Source: Paludibacteraceae bacterium (GTDB taxonomy: Bacteria; Bacteroidota; Bacteroidia; Bacteroidales; Paludibacteraceae). Taken from it: a stretch of 64,000 nt of DNA. Positions 35,725 to 43,379 of the stretch are shown here, piece after piece (position 1 is the first letter of the stretch; every line of letters starts with the position of its first letter). The position numbers and the translations under genes were made by a program. The notes beneath the pieces are model-generated. The model did no database searches. It had not been told where the DNA came from and saw only the letters and a list, made by a program, of their open reading frames with translations. The stretch is from positions 248,001-312,000 of the forward strand of contig JAEERP010000002.1 in NCBI GenBank assembly GCA_016285885.1. Reading direction: 5' to 3'.

Positions 35725-38595
35725 ATGAAAAATGTTTTTAGGGTAGTATTACCATTCCTTTTCACCTTATGGTGTGCGGATCTCACCTCCGCCACGCCTG
35801 CCTTCCCTGGCGCCGAGGGCTTCGGTATGTACGTCACGGGCGGTCGTGGAGGTAAGGTTTATCATGTGACTTCCTTGGCGGATGACGGCTCGAAGGGTAC
35901 GCTGCGCTATGCGGTCAACCAGTCTGGTGCGAGGACGATTGTCTTCGACGTATCGGGTACGATCGAACTGACCTCCCGCCTGAAGATCTCCAATGGCGAC
36001 CTGACCATTGCGGGACAGACAGCCCCGGGGGACGGTATCTGCCTGAAGAACTACGAGACATATATAGGGGCGGACAATGTGATTATCCGTTTCATCCGTT
36101 TCCGCTTGGGTACGGATAAGCCTGACGTGAACAGTGACGGCTCTGTCACCCTGGATAGGGATGCTATATGGGGCCGTAGACAAAAGGATATCATCCTTGA
36201 CCATTGTTCCATGAGCTGGTGTACGGATGAGTGCGCCTCTTTCTACGACAATACGAACTTCACGATGCAGTGGTGCTTGATCGCCGAGAGCCTGCGTGGC
36301 TCCATTCACCCTAAGGGATACCATGGTTATGGCGGAATATGGGGCGGAAAGGGCGCTTCGTTTCACCATAACCTAGTGGCCCACCATGACAGCCGTACGC
36401 CCCGTCTCTGCGGTAGCCGCTACTCGAACGAGGCGGGCAATGAACTGGTGGACCTCCGCAATAATGTATTCTACAATTGGGGCGCCACGAATAGCGGCTA
36501 TGCGGGCGAAGGGGGTAGCTATAATTTTGTGAACAACTACTACAAGTCTGGTCCCGCCACGAAGTCCTCTATCAAATACCGCATCTTCGAGGTGTGGGCG
36601 GATGATGGCAAGAATGACCAACAGAAGGGCGTCTATGGACATTTCTTCGTGAGTGGCAACTATATGGAGGAGAAGGGAAACAACTGGGACTGGAGTGGTT
36701 TCGACATCAATAACTCCAACAATGGCTCCATGAACCAGAACTCTGTGCGCTCCAATGTGGAGTATGCGGTCACTCCGGTCTCTACCCAACGGGCGGATGT
36801 CGCCTACGAGAAGGTCCTGAAGTATGCGGGAGCCTCTTTGCACCGTGATGCGGCGGACGATCGTGTGGTGAACGACACGAGGAACCGTTCCTATACCGCC
36901 AAGGGCTCCGTGTTGGGTGGCTTGGGTATTATCGATAAGACCTCGGATGTGGGTGGTTGGCCGAACCTCGCCTCCGCACCTGCCCCGACGGACTCCGACG
37001 GTGATGGTATGCCTGACGAGTGGGAATCCTCCTATGGTTTGAACCCTTATGACGCTTCGGATGGCGCACAGTTCGCTTCGGACGGTAGCGGTTATACGAA
37101 TCTGGAGATTTACATGAACTCGCTGGTCTGCGAGATGATGGCGGACGGTGTGGCGGATGCCTTGAACGAGGCCTCTTCCATCTCTTGCGACCTGCCTCAA
37201 CAACAGGGTCCGTCGGGCGACACGACGAGCACGGGTGACGATCTATACAATCCTTCCCCTACCGCCCAGCATGTGAAATATGACTTCGTTGTAGGCGTCG
37301 ACGGTGACTTCGCCGCCGCTAAGGCTGCCGCCGAGGCTTCTTCCTCTTCCCGCTTCATCATCTTCTTCCCGAACGGGGAGTATAACCTTGGAAGGTTAAC
37401 GGGCGACGAGAACCAGAAGACCTCTTTCGGCAAGGCCAACGTCTCCTTCATCGGACAGAGCGCGCAGGGGGTGACGCTTTACAATGCGGCGCAGTCGGAG
37501 GGCATCAGCGTGACGGCCACACTCTGCCTGAACACCTCCGCTAAGAATATGTACTTCCAGGATCTGACGTTGCAGAACCGTGCCTATAACAATCCGAATG
37601 CCAGTGCGAACCGTTTCGTGGCGCTGCAGGACAAGGGCGACCGCAACATCTATAAGCGGGTGCGCCTGCTGAGCACGCAGGATACCTACTACTCGAACAA
37701 TACCTCCGGCCGTATCTATTGGGAGGAGGGTGAAATCCATGGTACGGTCGATTTCATCTGCGGAGGCAGTGACATCTTCTTCGACCGTTGCCTGCTCTTC
37801 CTGGAGAATCGTTCGGGTGACTGCATCGCGGCGCCTGCCGGCACGGGTCAGTGGGGCTACGTCTTCCACGATTGCACCATCGACGGGTATGATATCTCGA
37901 ACAAGAACTATACGTTAGGTAGGGCGTGGAATAAATCGCCTCGTGCGGTTTACCTGAACACGACGATGAAGAGGCTCCCGACGGATGCCGCCTGGGGTAA
38001 CCCGATCAACGATGTGATGCCGGTCCTCTTTGCGGAATATAACAGCCGTGACGCGTATGGCAATGCTGTGAACCTCTCCAATAGACGTTCCTACTACGAG
38101 AAGAACGGTAATACAGCCTACATCAATCCAGTCCTCTCCGATGCGGATGCTTCGAAGTACACCTTGCGGAATGTCTTGTCGGGTAGCGACAACTGGCATC
38201 CCGACGAGGAGGCGAGGCTGGTCTCCGCTCCGCAGGTGGTCATGCGCAACGATACTTTGCGTTGGGTGGACAATGATTCAGCGCTTTGCTACGTGATCTT
38301 CAAGAACGACGTCTATGTGACGAACGTGGCGACCAACTCGTTCGCTGTTCCTGTAGGCTCATCCGAACAGGATGTTTTCACAGTGCGTGCGGCGAATAAG
38401 ATGGGCGGATTGGGAGACGCTTCCGAAGGCCTTTCCCTCCGCGACAATGTCATCACGACAGGTGTGACGACCGTGATCCCGACGGTTGAGGAGGACGATG
38501 CGCCTAGCTATGATCTGTACGGCAGACCATTGAATGAGCCGAGGCGAGGTACCCTTTTCGTCAAGGGAGGCAGACTTTATTGGCAATGTAGATAA
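35725..38595 (+). CDS. Pectate lyase (PL1) - pectin methylesterase (CE8) fusion
   Basis: A signal peptide (1-23) precedes two catalytic domains. The first (about 24-415) is a PL1-type right-handed beta-helix ('GAEGFGMYVTGGRGG', 'WGRRQKDIILDHCSMSW', 'HHDSRTPRLCG'), which cleaves polygalacturonate. A Ca-binding TSP3-like loop 'TDSDGDGMPDEWE' and a linker lead to a CE8 domain (about 515-800) with 'STQDTYY', the catalytic-Asp motif 'GTVDFICGG' (about 672) and 'LGRAW' (about 731), which removes methyl esters. An Fn3-like segment and a short 'YDLYGRPLNEPRRG' tail, common in Prevotella-type secreted proteins, end the chain. Having both activities in one chain lets de-esterified pectin be cut at once. 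Confidence 0.92.
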   Translation: MKNVFRVVLPFLFTLWCADLTSATPAFPGAEGFGMYVTGGRGGKVYHVTSLADDGSKGTLRYAVNQSGARTIVFDVSGTIELTSRLKISNGDLTIAGQTAPGDGICLKNYETYIGADNVIIRFIRFRLGTDKPDVNSDGSVTLDRDAIWGRRQKDIILDHCSMSWCTDECASFYDNTNFTMQWCLIAESLRGSIHPKGYHGYGGIWGGKGASFHHNLVAHHDSRTPRLCGSRYSNEAGNELVDLRNNVFYNWGATNSGYAGEGGSYNFVNNYYKSGPATKSSIKYRIFEVWADDGKNDQQKGVYGHFFVSGNYMEEKGNNWDWSGFDINNSNNGSMNQNSVRSNVEYAVTPVSTQRADVAYEKVLKYAGASLHRDAADDRVVNDTRNRSYTAKGSVLGGLGIIDKTSDVGGWPNLASAPAPTDSDGDGMPDEWESSYGLNPYDASDGAQFASDGSGYTNLEIYMNSLVCEMMADGVADALNEASSISCDLPQQQGPSGDTTSTGDDLYNPSPTAQHVKYDFVVGVDGDFAAAKAAAEASSSSRFIIFFPNGEYNLGRLTGDENQKTSFGKANVSFIGQSAQGVTLYNAAQSEGISVTATLCLNTSAKNMYFQDLTLQNRAYNNPNASANRFVALQDKGDRNIYKRVRLLSTQDTYYSNNTSGRIYWEEGEIHGTVDFICGGSDIFFDRCLLFLENRSGDCIAAPAGTGQWGYVFHDCTIDGYDISNKNYTLGRAWNKSPRAVYLNTTMKRLPTDAAWGNPINDVMPVLFAEYNSRDAYGNAVNLSNRRSYYEKNGNTAYINPVLSDADASKYTLRNVLSGSDNWHPDEEARLVSAPQVVMRNDTLRWVDNDSALCYVIFKNDVYVTNVATNSFAVPVGSSEQDVFTVRAANKMGGLGDASEGLSLRDNVITTGVTTVIPTVEEDDAPSYDLYGRPLNEPRRGTLFVKGGRLYWQCR

Positions 38596-38653
38596 ATGAG
38601 CAGATAATTGAAGTTTTATGTAATGGTGTGTACGCGGGGCTTCTGTGTTCCGC

Positions 38654-38694
38654 AAAAAAAAATCCCTGACCGAGTTGGCCAGGGATTTTTTATT
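38654..38694. terminator. Bidirectional terminator between the pectinase and lipoprotein genes
   Basis: Arms AATCCCTG and CAGGGATT with inner CC/GG pairs lie between an A9 run and a T6 run, so the hairpin can work in both directions. It separates the convergent genes ending at 38595 and 38706. Confidence 0.85.
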
Positions 38695-38705
38695 TATCCA
38701 ATGAA

Positions 38706-39215
38706 TTATTTCTTCTTGAAATAGGTTGGGGTTGCGCCTGAACTGATTTCAGAGTTGCTTGCAAGCGTACCATCGATGATGACAGTAGAACCTGTTTGGT
38801 TACCCTTCAAGCAGAAAAGCACTTTTGATGGGTTGGCTTTCGCATCAGCTGTTTTCCACTCTTGGAAGTCCTCGCTCAAGTAAGAAGCACCAGCGTCGCT
38901 CAAAGTCTTTTGTGCGCCATTGATCTTGATGACAACCTTTCCGTCCGTTGCTGAAACCACAGTGAATTCCTCGTAGATGTTGGTTAATGATCCTTTAGCC
39001 TCTTTCGTGTAGAGGATCACATCACCTGTTTTTACGCTGATTGAGTTCTCAGTGAATTGGAAGAAATCGTCTGAAGAGTCGTTGCCTTCGTTGTTCTCTG
39101 TGTTTTGTTGATTTTGGTTGTTGTCGTCCTCATCATCGTCACCACAGGAAGAGAATGTCAAGGCCGTAGCCAAAGCAGTAAGCATAACTGCCCATTTGAA
39201 AAAATTCTTTTTCAT
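38706..39215 (-). CDS. Small surface lipoprotein with acidic export signal
   Basis: The 169-residue protein has a lipobox 'TFSSCGDDDEDD': the run of Asp right after the lipidated Cys matches the surface lipoprotein export signal of Bacteroidota. An Asn/Gln/Asp-rich spacer (about 30-50) leads to a small beta-rich domain. I see no family signature. It is probably anchored in the outer membrane facing outward. Confidence 0.85.
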   Translation of the reverse strand: MKKNFFKWAVMLTALATALTFSSCGDDDEDDNNQNQQNTENNEGNDSSDDFFQFTENSISVKTGDVILYTKEAKGSLTNIYEEFTVVSATDGKVVIKINGAQKTLSDAGASYLSEDFQEWKTADAKANPSKVLFCLKGNQTGSTVIIDGTLASNSEISSGATPTYFKKK

Positions 39216-39546
39216 TTTTCTAAAAAATTAGTTGTTAAACAATAAAGTATTAGTGAATCAAAACATGTTTCTTTTATTGTATGTTTAATGTCACACAATT
39301 CAAAGTTAGTTAGAATATTTTTTTGCGCAAATAATTCTTACACAAAATCGTCCCTGTTTGTTTAATTAATGTGAAATCCGGGAAAGATATTTCCCGATGG
39401 TCAGTCCTTCCATGGAAACGCACCGAATCATCATTCGTAAGTGGGGAAATGGTAAAATCGAGACTTCCTCTAATTCTCTTTTTGTTGACATATCTTTTTT
39501 CTCTGTGATGATAATAGTCTCCATGGCGTTTTTTTTCGTCTGAAAA

Positions 39547-39578
39547 TTTGCATGGACGTTTCTTTTTTGCTATATTCA
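39547..39578 (+). promoter_or_regulatory. Promoter of hairpin-RNA element, unit 1
   Basis: TTTG, a 20-base spacer and TATATTCA. The same boxes with the same spacing occur in unit 2 although most of the spacer differs, which supports a functional promoter. Confidence 0.6.
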
Positions 39579-39583
39579 TATCG

Positions 39584-39811
39584 TTACACATTAACACTGA
39601 ATGTAAATTTACAAAGTATGTCTGGGGTGAGACTGCTTGTGATAAGTGGTCTCCCCTTTTTAAAAAAGTACTTTGGGTGATATATGATATGGTCGAAAGG
39701 CCATCAGGCTAAAAGCCTTTATTACACGACACGCCGGGAACCCGGTTCACCTTAGGACTGAATCGCAGTCCTAAATCCGACGAAATGGAGAGATAGCGGC
39801 GCAAAGCCGAA
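39584..39811 (+). ncRNA. Structured RNA element, unit 1 of a direct duplication
   Basis: The non-coding stretch carries a series of hairpins. The first is GAGAC...GTCTCCCC followed by TTTTT at 39629-39661 and could itself end a ~75-base transcript. Then come ATGGTC-GAAA-GGCCAT (39689-39704), AGGCT-AAA-AGCCT, CCGG-GAAC-CCGG, TTAGGACTG-AATCG-CAGTCCTAA, and GGC-GCAA-AGCC. Unit 2 at 40031-40258 keeps every stem, in places by paired changes. No ORF is conserved between the units. Function is unknown; I do not recognise a named RNA family. Confidence 0.6.
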
Positions 39812-39994
39812 ACGGAGGATGGGCCCCATGGCTCGCGGAGTCGCCTTTGGGTGCGGTGGCATACTGCCTCTCTTCAACGTATATTCGACGTCATCAACCT
39901 AAATCCCCATAATTTAAAAATCAAAATTCTAATTGCCAATTGTCTATTTCCCGTGATGAAAATGTTCCACACGATGAAAAAAGTGCCCGAAAAG

Positions 39995-40026
39995 TTTGCA
40001 TACCCGAATCATTTTTGCTATATTCA
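39995..40026 (+). promoter_or_regulatory. Promoter of hairpin-RNA element, unit 2
   Basis: TTTG (39995-39998), 20 bases, TATATTCA (40019-40026), matching the boxes in front of unit 1. Confidence 0.6.
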
Positions 40027-40030
40027 AGTA

Positions 40031-40258
40031 TTACACATTAACACTGAATGTAAACTTACAAAGTATGTCTTGGCGGAGACTGCTTGAGACAAGTCGTCTC
40101 CCCTTTTTAGACACTTTGAATGATTATAATACATGACCGAAAGGTCATCAGGCTGAAAAGCCTTTATTACACGACTCGCCGGGCGACCGGCATTCACCTT
40201 AGGACTGAATCGCAGTCCTAAATCCGACGAAATAGAGAGTGAGCGGCGCAAAGCCGAA
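40031..40258 (+). ncRNA. Structured RNA element, unit 2 of a direct duplication
   Basis: The order of hairpins is the same as in unit 1. Stem ATGACC-GAAA-GGTCAT (40133-40148) replaces ATGGTC-GAAA-GGCCAT, so a G-C pair has become A-T and a T-G pair C-G. The inner stem of the first hairpin is CTTG-AGA-CAAG instead of CTTG-TGA-TAAG. GCCGG-GCGA-CCGGC has a GNRA loop. The unit abuts the start of the phage-like region. Confidence 0.6.
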
Positions 40259-40349
40259 CCCCCTGGACGCTATGTCTGTGGCCACCGGACGGACGCATGT
40301 CATGCGCCCTTTCGCCTTTTTTGTATATTTTTCAAAAAAAATCCTTTGA

Positions 40350-40357
40350 TAAATTTG
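40350..40357 (+). promoter_or_regulatory. -7 box at the host-phage border
   Basis: TAAATTTG on the plus strand would drive transcription of the small ORF at 40406, which ends before a terminator at 40521-40547. No convincing -33 box is seen. Confidence 0.4.
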
Positions 40358-40405
40358 TATTTCTCGTTTATTTTTCTTACATTAGTACATATTCACATTA
40401 CACTG

Positions 40406-40510
40406 ATGAAAGTGAATCCGTCTGTTGGTCTGTCCGTTAAGGTGTTACGTCGCAGGCTGTTAGGTGTTAATATTGTGCCGTGGCTGGCTCGGCGGGTAAC
40501 AAGTGGGTAA
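40406..40510 (+). CDS. Possible 34-residue basic peptide at the phage border
   Basis: The ORF encodes a very basic, hydrophobic peptide (includes 'VKVLRRRLLGVNIVPWLARR'). It lies between a -7 box and an intrinsic terminator, forming a compact plus-strand unit opposite to the phage genes. It may be a real micro-gene, a fragment of a larger gene cut at the element border, or chance. No homologue is known to me. Confidence 0.3.
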   Translation: MKVNPSVGLSVKVLRRRLLGVNIVPWLARRVTSG

Positions 40511-40520
40511 CAGAAACGAG

Positions 40521-40550
40521 AAAGGACGGGGTGCTCTCCCGTCCTTTTCC
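40521..40550. terminator. Terminator at the left end of the phage region
   Basis: AAAGGACGGG pairs perfectly with CCCGTCCTTT across a seven-base loop. With A- and T-rich edges it can serve both the small plus-strand unit and the leftward phage operon that ends at 40568. Confidence 0.8.
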
Positions 40551-40567
40551 TTTACTCTCATCTCTCT

Positions 40568-41377
40568 TTAGAATTTCACGTTGAATTTCTTTTCTAAAAG
40601 CGCTTTGCAGTCCATCTTCCCAAATAGTCCGTTTTGGATCTCGCTCAGTTCTCTGATGGAACGATAGAACAACATCCCGACCATCATCTCATATTCATCC
40701 ATCGACTTGGTCTTGTAATAATGATGTCCCGCCCTTATCCATGCCTTCAACCATCTTGGATTATCCTTGAAGAATTGCACTCTATTCTTTTGGCTCATCA
40801 GCGGACATCCTTCACATCCCAGTCTCCTCTCAGGATGAAAGACTCCATCCTCATCGTAATAGTGTGGATGGCACTTGATTCCTCTATCCTCAATAAAATC
40901 TGCGACATCCTCAGCGGTCCAATATAGAATAGGGAAAATTTGCTGCACCTTCTTTGTTTTCGTGTAGACTCTGCAAGCGGTTGGCTCTTTGTATCTTTCC
41001 TTTCTCTTTCTGCTCTCTTCTGCTCTTATTCCAATTATAACAGTATTGCTGTCAGTTGGATATTCTTTGAGCCTACCGCAGCATATTCTGTGATATCTGT
41101 TAGGATAGCCAGATATTTTTATAATATCAAAAAAACTCATGGGTGGTTGCAAAATCTCGACTCCATTATCCTTGCAGTGCTTTAATGTTCCTGCGGGGTC
41201 AATAGTTGTATTTTTGTAGCGGGCAGTGAATTTTATTCCCGCCTCCTTCGCTAGTTGAAGAATGACATCAGAGTCTTTCCCTCCGCTGTATGCGAGTTCT
41301 ACATCATCTTTATCTCTGCAAGTTGATTGCAGCAACTTGATTGATTGATTGATTTTCTTTCTCAATTGTTCAGTCAT
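40568..41377 (-). CDS. Phage PAPS-reductase-family (PP-loop) protein
   Basis: The start at 41377 (MTEQLRKKIN) has an AGGAGG seven to eight bases upstream; a longer frame to 41455 would overlap the previous gene. The protein shows the PP-loop 'ELAYSGGKDSDVILQLA' near residue 30, 'RICCGRLKEYP' and a Cys pair in 'RRLGCEGCPLMSQ'. These features fit the phosphoadenosine phosphosulphate reductase family, whose phage and DndC-like members activate sulphur or act on nucleic acids. No other Dnd genes are present, so the role is open. It is the last gene of the leftward early operon. Confidence 0.85.
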   Translation of the reverse strand: MTEQLRKKINQSIKLLQSTCRDKDDVELAYSGGKDSDVILQLAKEAGIKFTARYKNTTIDPAGTLKHCKDNGVEILQPPMSFFDIIKISGYPNRYHRICCGRLKEYPTDSNTVIIGIRAEESRKRKERYKEPTACRVYTKTKKVQQIFPILYWTAEDVADFIEDRGIKCHPHYYDEDGVFHPERRLGCEGCPLMSQKNRVQFFKDNPRWLKAWIRAGHHYYKTKSMDEYEMMVGMLFYRSIRELSEIQNGLFGKMDCKALLEKKFNVKF

Positions 41378-41396
41378 ATTCTGTCCTCCTATTCCT

Positions 41397-41774
41397 TTAA
41401 TCCGGCATGCGTATTTCGCCTTGCGGAAGCCCTCGGTATATCTCCTCTGCGTCATCCTCGTAGTCGGACTCGTCGGGTGGAACCCGCGCCCCCGATGGAA
41501 GAGCTATCCTGTCCCGATCGGCAGTGTCGAACTCGTCCACCACGTTCTCCTGGACGACTCCCCATTCGCCACGCATGAATGCTCGGGCGGCTTCGGGGCT
41601 GTCGAAGTCGGCGGGCATGTCGTCTCCATTTATTGACCTCTTATACCTCATCACGTGCCAGCACCCGTCGTGTTCGGTGAACTCCTCGACCACGTATCGG
41701 ACATCCGTCCGCTCCATCCCGCCTTTCATCTCGCCCCATCGGGTGAGCTTCTTCTCTACTACTCTTCTCTTCAT
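41397..41774 (-). CDS. Phage hypothetical protein (125 residues)
   Basis: The start at 41774 (MKRRVVEKK) overlaps the previous stop codon (CTATGA), so it is preferred over the ATG four codons upstream. The protein has a basic N-terminus and a very acidic, Pro-containing C-terminus ('PPDESDYEDDAEEIYRG'). A middle segment 'SPEAARAFMRGEWG' looks helical. No family recognised. Confidence 0.7.
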   Translation of the reverse strand: MKRRVVEKKLTRWGEMKGGMERTDVRYVVEEFTEHDGCWHVMRYKRSINGDDMPADFDSPEAARAFMRGEWGVVQENVVDEFDTADRDRIALPSGARVPPDESDYEDDAEEIYRGLPQGEIRMPD

Positions 41775-41929
41775 AGATCCCTGCATTTATTGTATTTGTT
41801 GTTTCCGTGCTTGCATTCTTCGCATTTCTTCCCCTTGTTAACGCACACCAGCCTATAGACCGTTCTGCCTGAGCTTACCCATTCGAGTTTGAGGTGTGAT
41901 TGCGATGTCGTTGGCTTCACTTCGCTCAT
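41771..41929 (-). CDS. Small phage protein with Cys cluster (52 residues)
   Basis: The start at 41929 (MSEVKPTTS) shares a base with the preceding stop codon. The C-terminal half has Cys in 'CVNKGKKCEECKHG' and 'KYNKC', a possible zinc knuckle or ribbon. It is coupled to the genes on both sides by stop/start overlaps. Confidence 0.65.
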   Translation of the reverse strand: MSEVKPTTSQSHLKLEWVSSGRTVYRLVCVNKGKKCEECKHGNNKYNKCRDL

Positions 41930-42162
41930 CACATCTCCCCCTCCCTTAACACTTTGACATATTCCTTTTCGAACGTGGTGCAGTACGGGCATCGCTCGAA
42001 GTCGATGATGTAATTCAAATTCTTTATTTGACCGTTATCATCTCGGCTTACATCCCGCACACAGAAGCAGATATTTTTACTGCGTTCGCATCGTATCTCG
42101 GCTTTTCCGAAGGGGCATTGCCATATCCTCTTTGGCTCTTCATTCAGTACTATTTTTGCCAT
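41929..42162 (-). CDS. Small Cys-rich phage protein (77 residues)
   Basis: Cys residues are spread in 'IWQCPFGKAEIRCERSKNIC' and 'FERCPYCTTFEKE'; the CPYC pair and the others could bind zinc. It overlaps the 83-residue gene by 13 bases and ends in a stop shared with the next start. No family recognised. Confidence 0.7.
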   Translation of the reverse strand: MAKIVLNEEPKRIWQCPFGKAEIRCERSKNICFCVRDVSRDDNGQIKNLNYIIDFERCPYCTTFEKEYVKVLREGEM

Positions 42163-42401
42163 GTTTCAATTGTCTTTTCAATTAATTCCTTTAACATCTC
42201 CGAGCGGTATTTCGCCTCGCATGAATCATTGACTGACGACCATCTTTTTAGTTCGGATTCGAGCAAATCATTGAATTTTTCATCCTTCCATTTTGCCATA
42301 TTGATTGCGGCAGAGTAAATGTGTGATTCCCTTTCAATGTTAACTCCGTAAACTTCGTTGAATAGGCTACATATATCCCTTGCCTTTTCTTCGTTCGTCA
42401 T
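42150..42401 (-). CDS. Phage hypothetical protein (83 residues)
   Basis: A helical, charged protein beginning 'MTNEEKARDICSLFNEVYG'. The start overlaps the previous stop by four bases. No known domain. Confidence 0.7.
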   Translation of the reverse strand: MTNEEKARDICSLFNEVYGVNIERESHIYSAAINMAKWKDEKFNDLLESELKRWSSVNDSCEAKYRSEMLKELIEKTIETWQK

Positions 42402-42784
42402 ATATCAATCTCCTTTTCAATTCCGCATAGCCTAAAAGCGTGCTGAAGTTCGTGAACATACTTTCCGCAGTGGCGTAAAAATGAAGGATCATCAGTATTA
42501 GTATTAGTATTAGTATTAAGATACGCGAAATATCTACCATCTCCAGTTAAGTCAATACTTGCATATCTTCCAATTCTATATGAGCCTTGCGGATTCAAAT
42601 TAATTCCATTCTTTTCAAGAATTTCCGCAGTGAGCTGTATTGGCTCGATGCTGTCGTAGCCGTGATAGAACATCTCACCCCTTCCGTCAAGGAATCCAGC
42701 CTTCACTGTTCCAAGTGCGGCGATGCGCATCGGTGTTCCTGAGACTGACACCCAATCGCCTAACATTAATCCTTGTTTTTTCAT
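42398..42784 (-). CDS. Phage hypothetical protein with C-terminal 'HELQHAFRLCGI' motif
   Basis: The 128-residue protein has a beta-rich N-terminus ('GDWVSVSGTPMRIAAL') and a C-terminal helix 'KYVHELQHAFRLCGIEKEI', a combination I associate with small replication-region proteins of Bacteroidales phages. The function is unknown. Near residue 95 the DNA has four copies of a six-base repeat encoding Asn-Thr, which could vary in length. Its start overlaps the end of the methyltransferase fragment. Confidence 0.75.
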   Translation of the reverse strand: MKKQGLMLGDWVSVSGTPMRIAALGTVKAGFLDGRGEMFYHGYDSIEPIQLTAEILEKNGINLNPQGSYRIGRYASIDLTGDGRYFAYLNTNTNTNTDDPSFLRHCGKYVHELQHAFRLCGIEKEIDI

Positions 42785-43227
42785 CGTTTACCCTCCTTTC
42801 TTACCAGTTCCACCTCGATAGGCTCATCCCCCCATCTGATTTCGGGGAAGTCGGGGTCGATGTCCTCGATGTAACGGAATAGATGATCCGCCAGCGTGCG
42901 GCTGTCCGCGTCCCTGGGAAGTCCGCCCTTGGCCCTGCTGAAGTTCGTGCATTCCAGCGACGCCCACAGGACCACCTTCGCCTCGGGGTACTCCGTCCTC
43001 ATCCTGCCGAGGTGGGAGACGAGCTCCGTGGTGTCAAGCGTCCGTATGTCCTCAATGAAGTGCAGCACGTCCTTATGGTTGGCCATGTGCGACGCTATGG
43101 CGTTCGGGTCGTGGTTCACGCAGGCGACCACCTTCGCGCATTTCTCGCCCGTCAGCCTCGACTCCTCGACGCCCGTTGTCGTCCCTCCCGCACCGCAGAA
43201 GAGGTCGACGTATAATAGGTTCACCAT
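42781..43227 (-). CDS. Truncated C5 cytosine DNA methyltransferase
   Basis: The 148-residue protein has motif I 'YVDLFCGAGGTTTGVEES' (AdoMet binding) and the catalytic-Cys segment 'LECTNFSRAKGG', then 'LADHLFRYIEDIDPDFPEI', after which full-length relatives continue with the ENV motif, target-recognition domain and motifs VIII-X. Here it ends after about 20 unrelated residues. More than half of a normal ~350-400-residue enzyme is missing, so activity is doubtful. The downstream gene starts in the same four bases, so the shortening is part of the present gene order. Confidence 0.8.
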   Translation of the reverse strand: MVNLLYVDLFCGAGGTTTGVEESRLTGEKCAKVVACVNHDPNAIASHMANHKDVLHFIEDIRTLDTTELVSHLGRMRTEYPEAKVVLWASLECTNFSRAKGGLPRDADSRTLADHLFRYIEDIDPDFPEIRWGDEPIEVELVRKEGKR

Positions 43228-43238
43228 ATCCTTTATTT

Positions 43239-43370
43239 TTAGTTGTTATTTAACATTTCCTGCACCGCGATCAGCCCGCACTCTCCAAGCGCGAAGGCGA
43301 CGAGAAATCCTATCGCCATCGCAATGCCCGCCACTATGAGGCGGGCTATTTTGTTAATCCTTGTTTTCAT
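43239..43370 (-). CDS. Single-span membrane micro-protein (43 residues)
   Basis: The ORF starts at 43370 (MKTRINKIAR), has a basic N-terminus, one membrane helix ('LIVAGIAMAIGFLVAFALG') and ends 'EMLNNN'. It lies in the 150-base gap between the 161-residue gene and the methyltransferase fragment, in step with the operon. Holin-like or inhibitory roles are conceivable but unproven. Confidence 0.6.
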   Translation of the reverse strand: MKTRINKIARLIVAGIAMAIGFLVAFALGECGLIAVQEMLNNN

Positions 43371-43379
43371 ATCTTTCTT

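Noticed and set aside
39310-39597. Minus-strand ORF of 95 codons upstream of the hairpin RNA elements
   Set aside because: It overlaps the conserved RNA promoter of unit 1, has no counterpart in unit 2, and its composition (Lys/Arg/His-rich, no fold pattern) fits chance translation.
39584-40258. CRISPR-like array
   Set aside because: There are only two long repeat units, containing many different hairpins and unique sequence between them; no short regularly spaced repeats and no cas genes.
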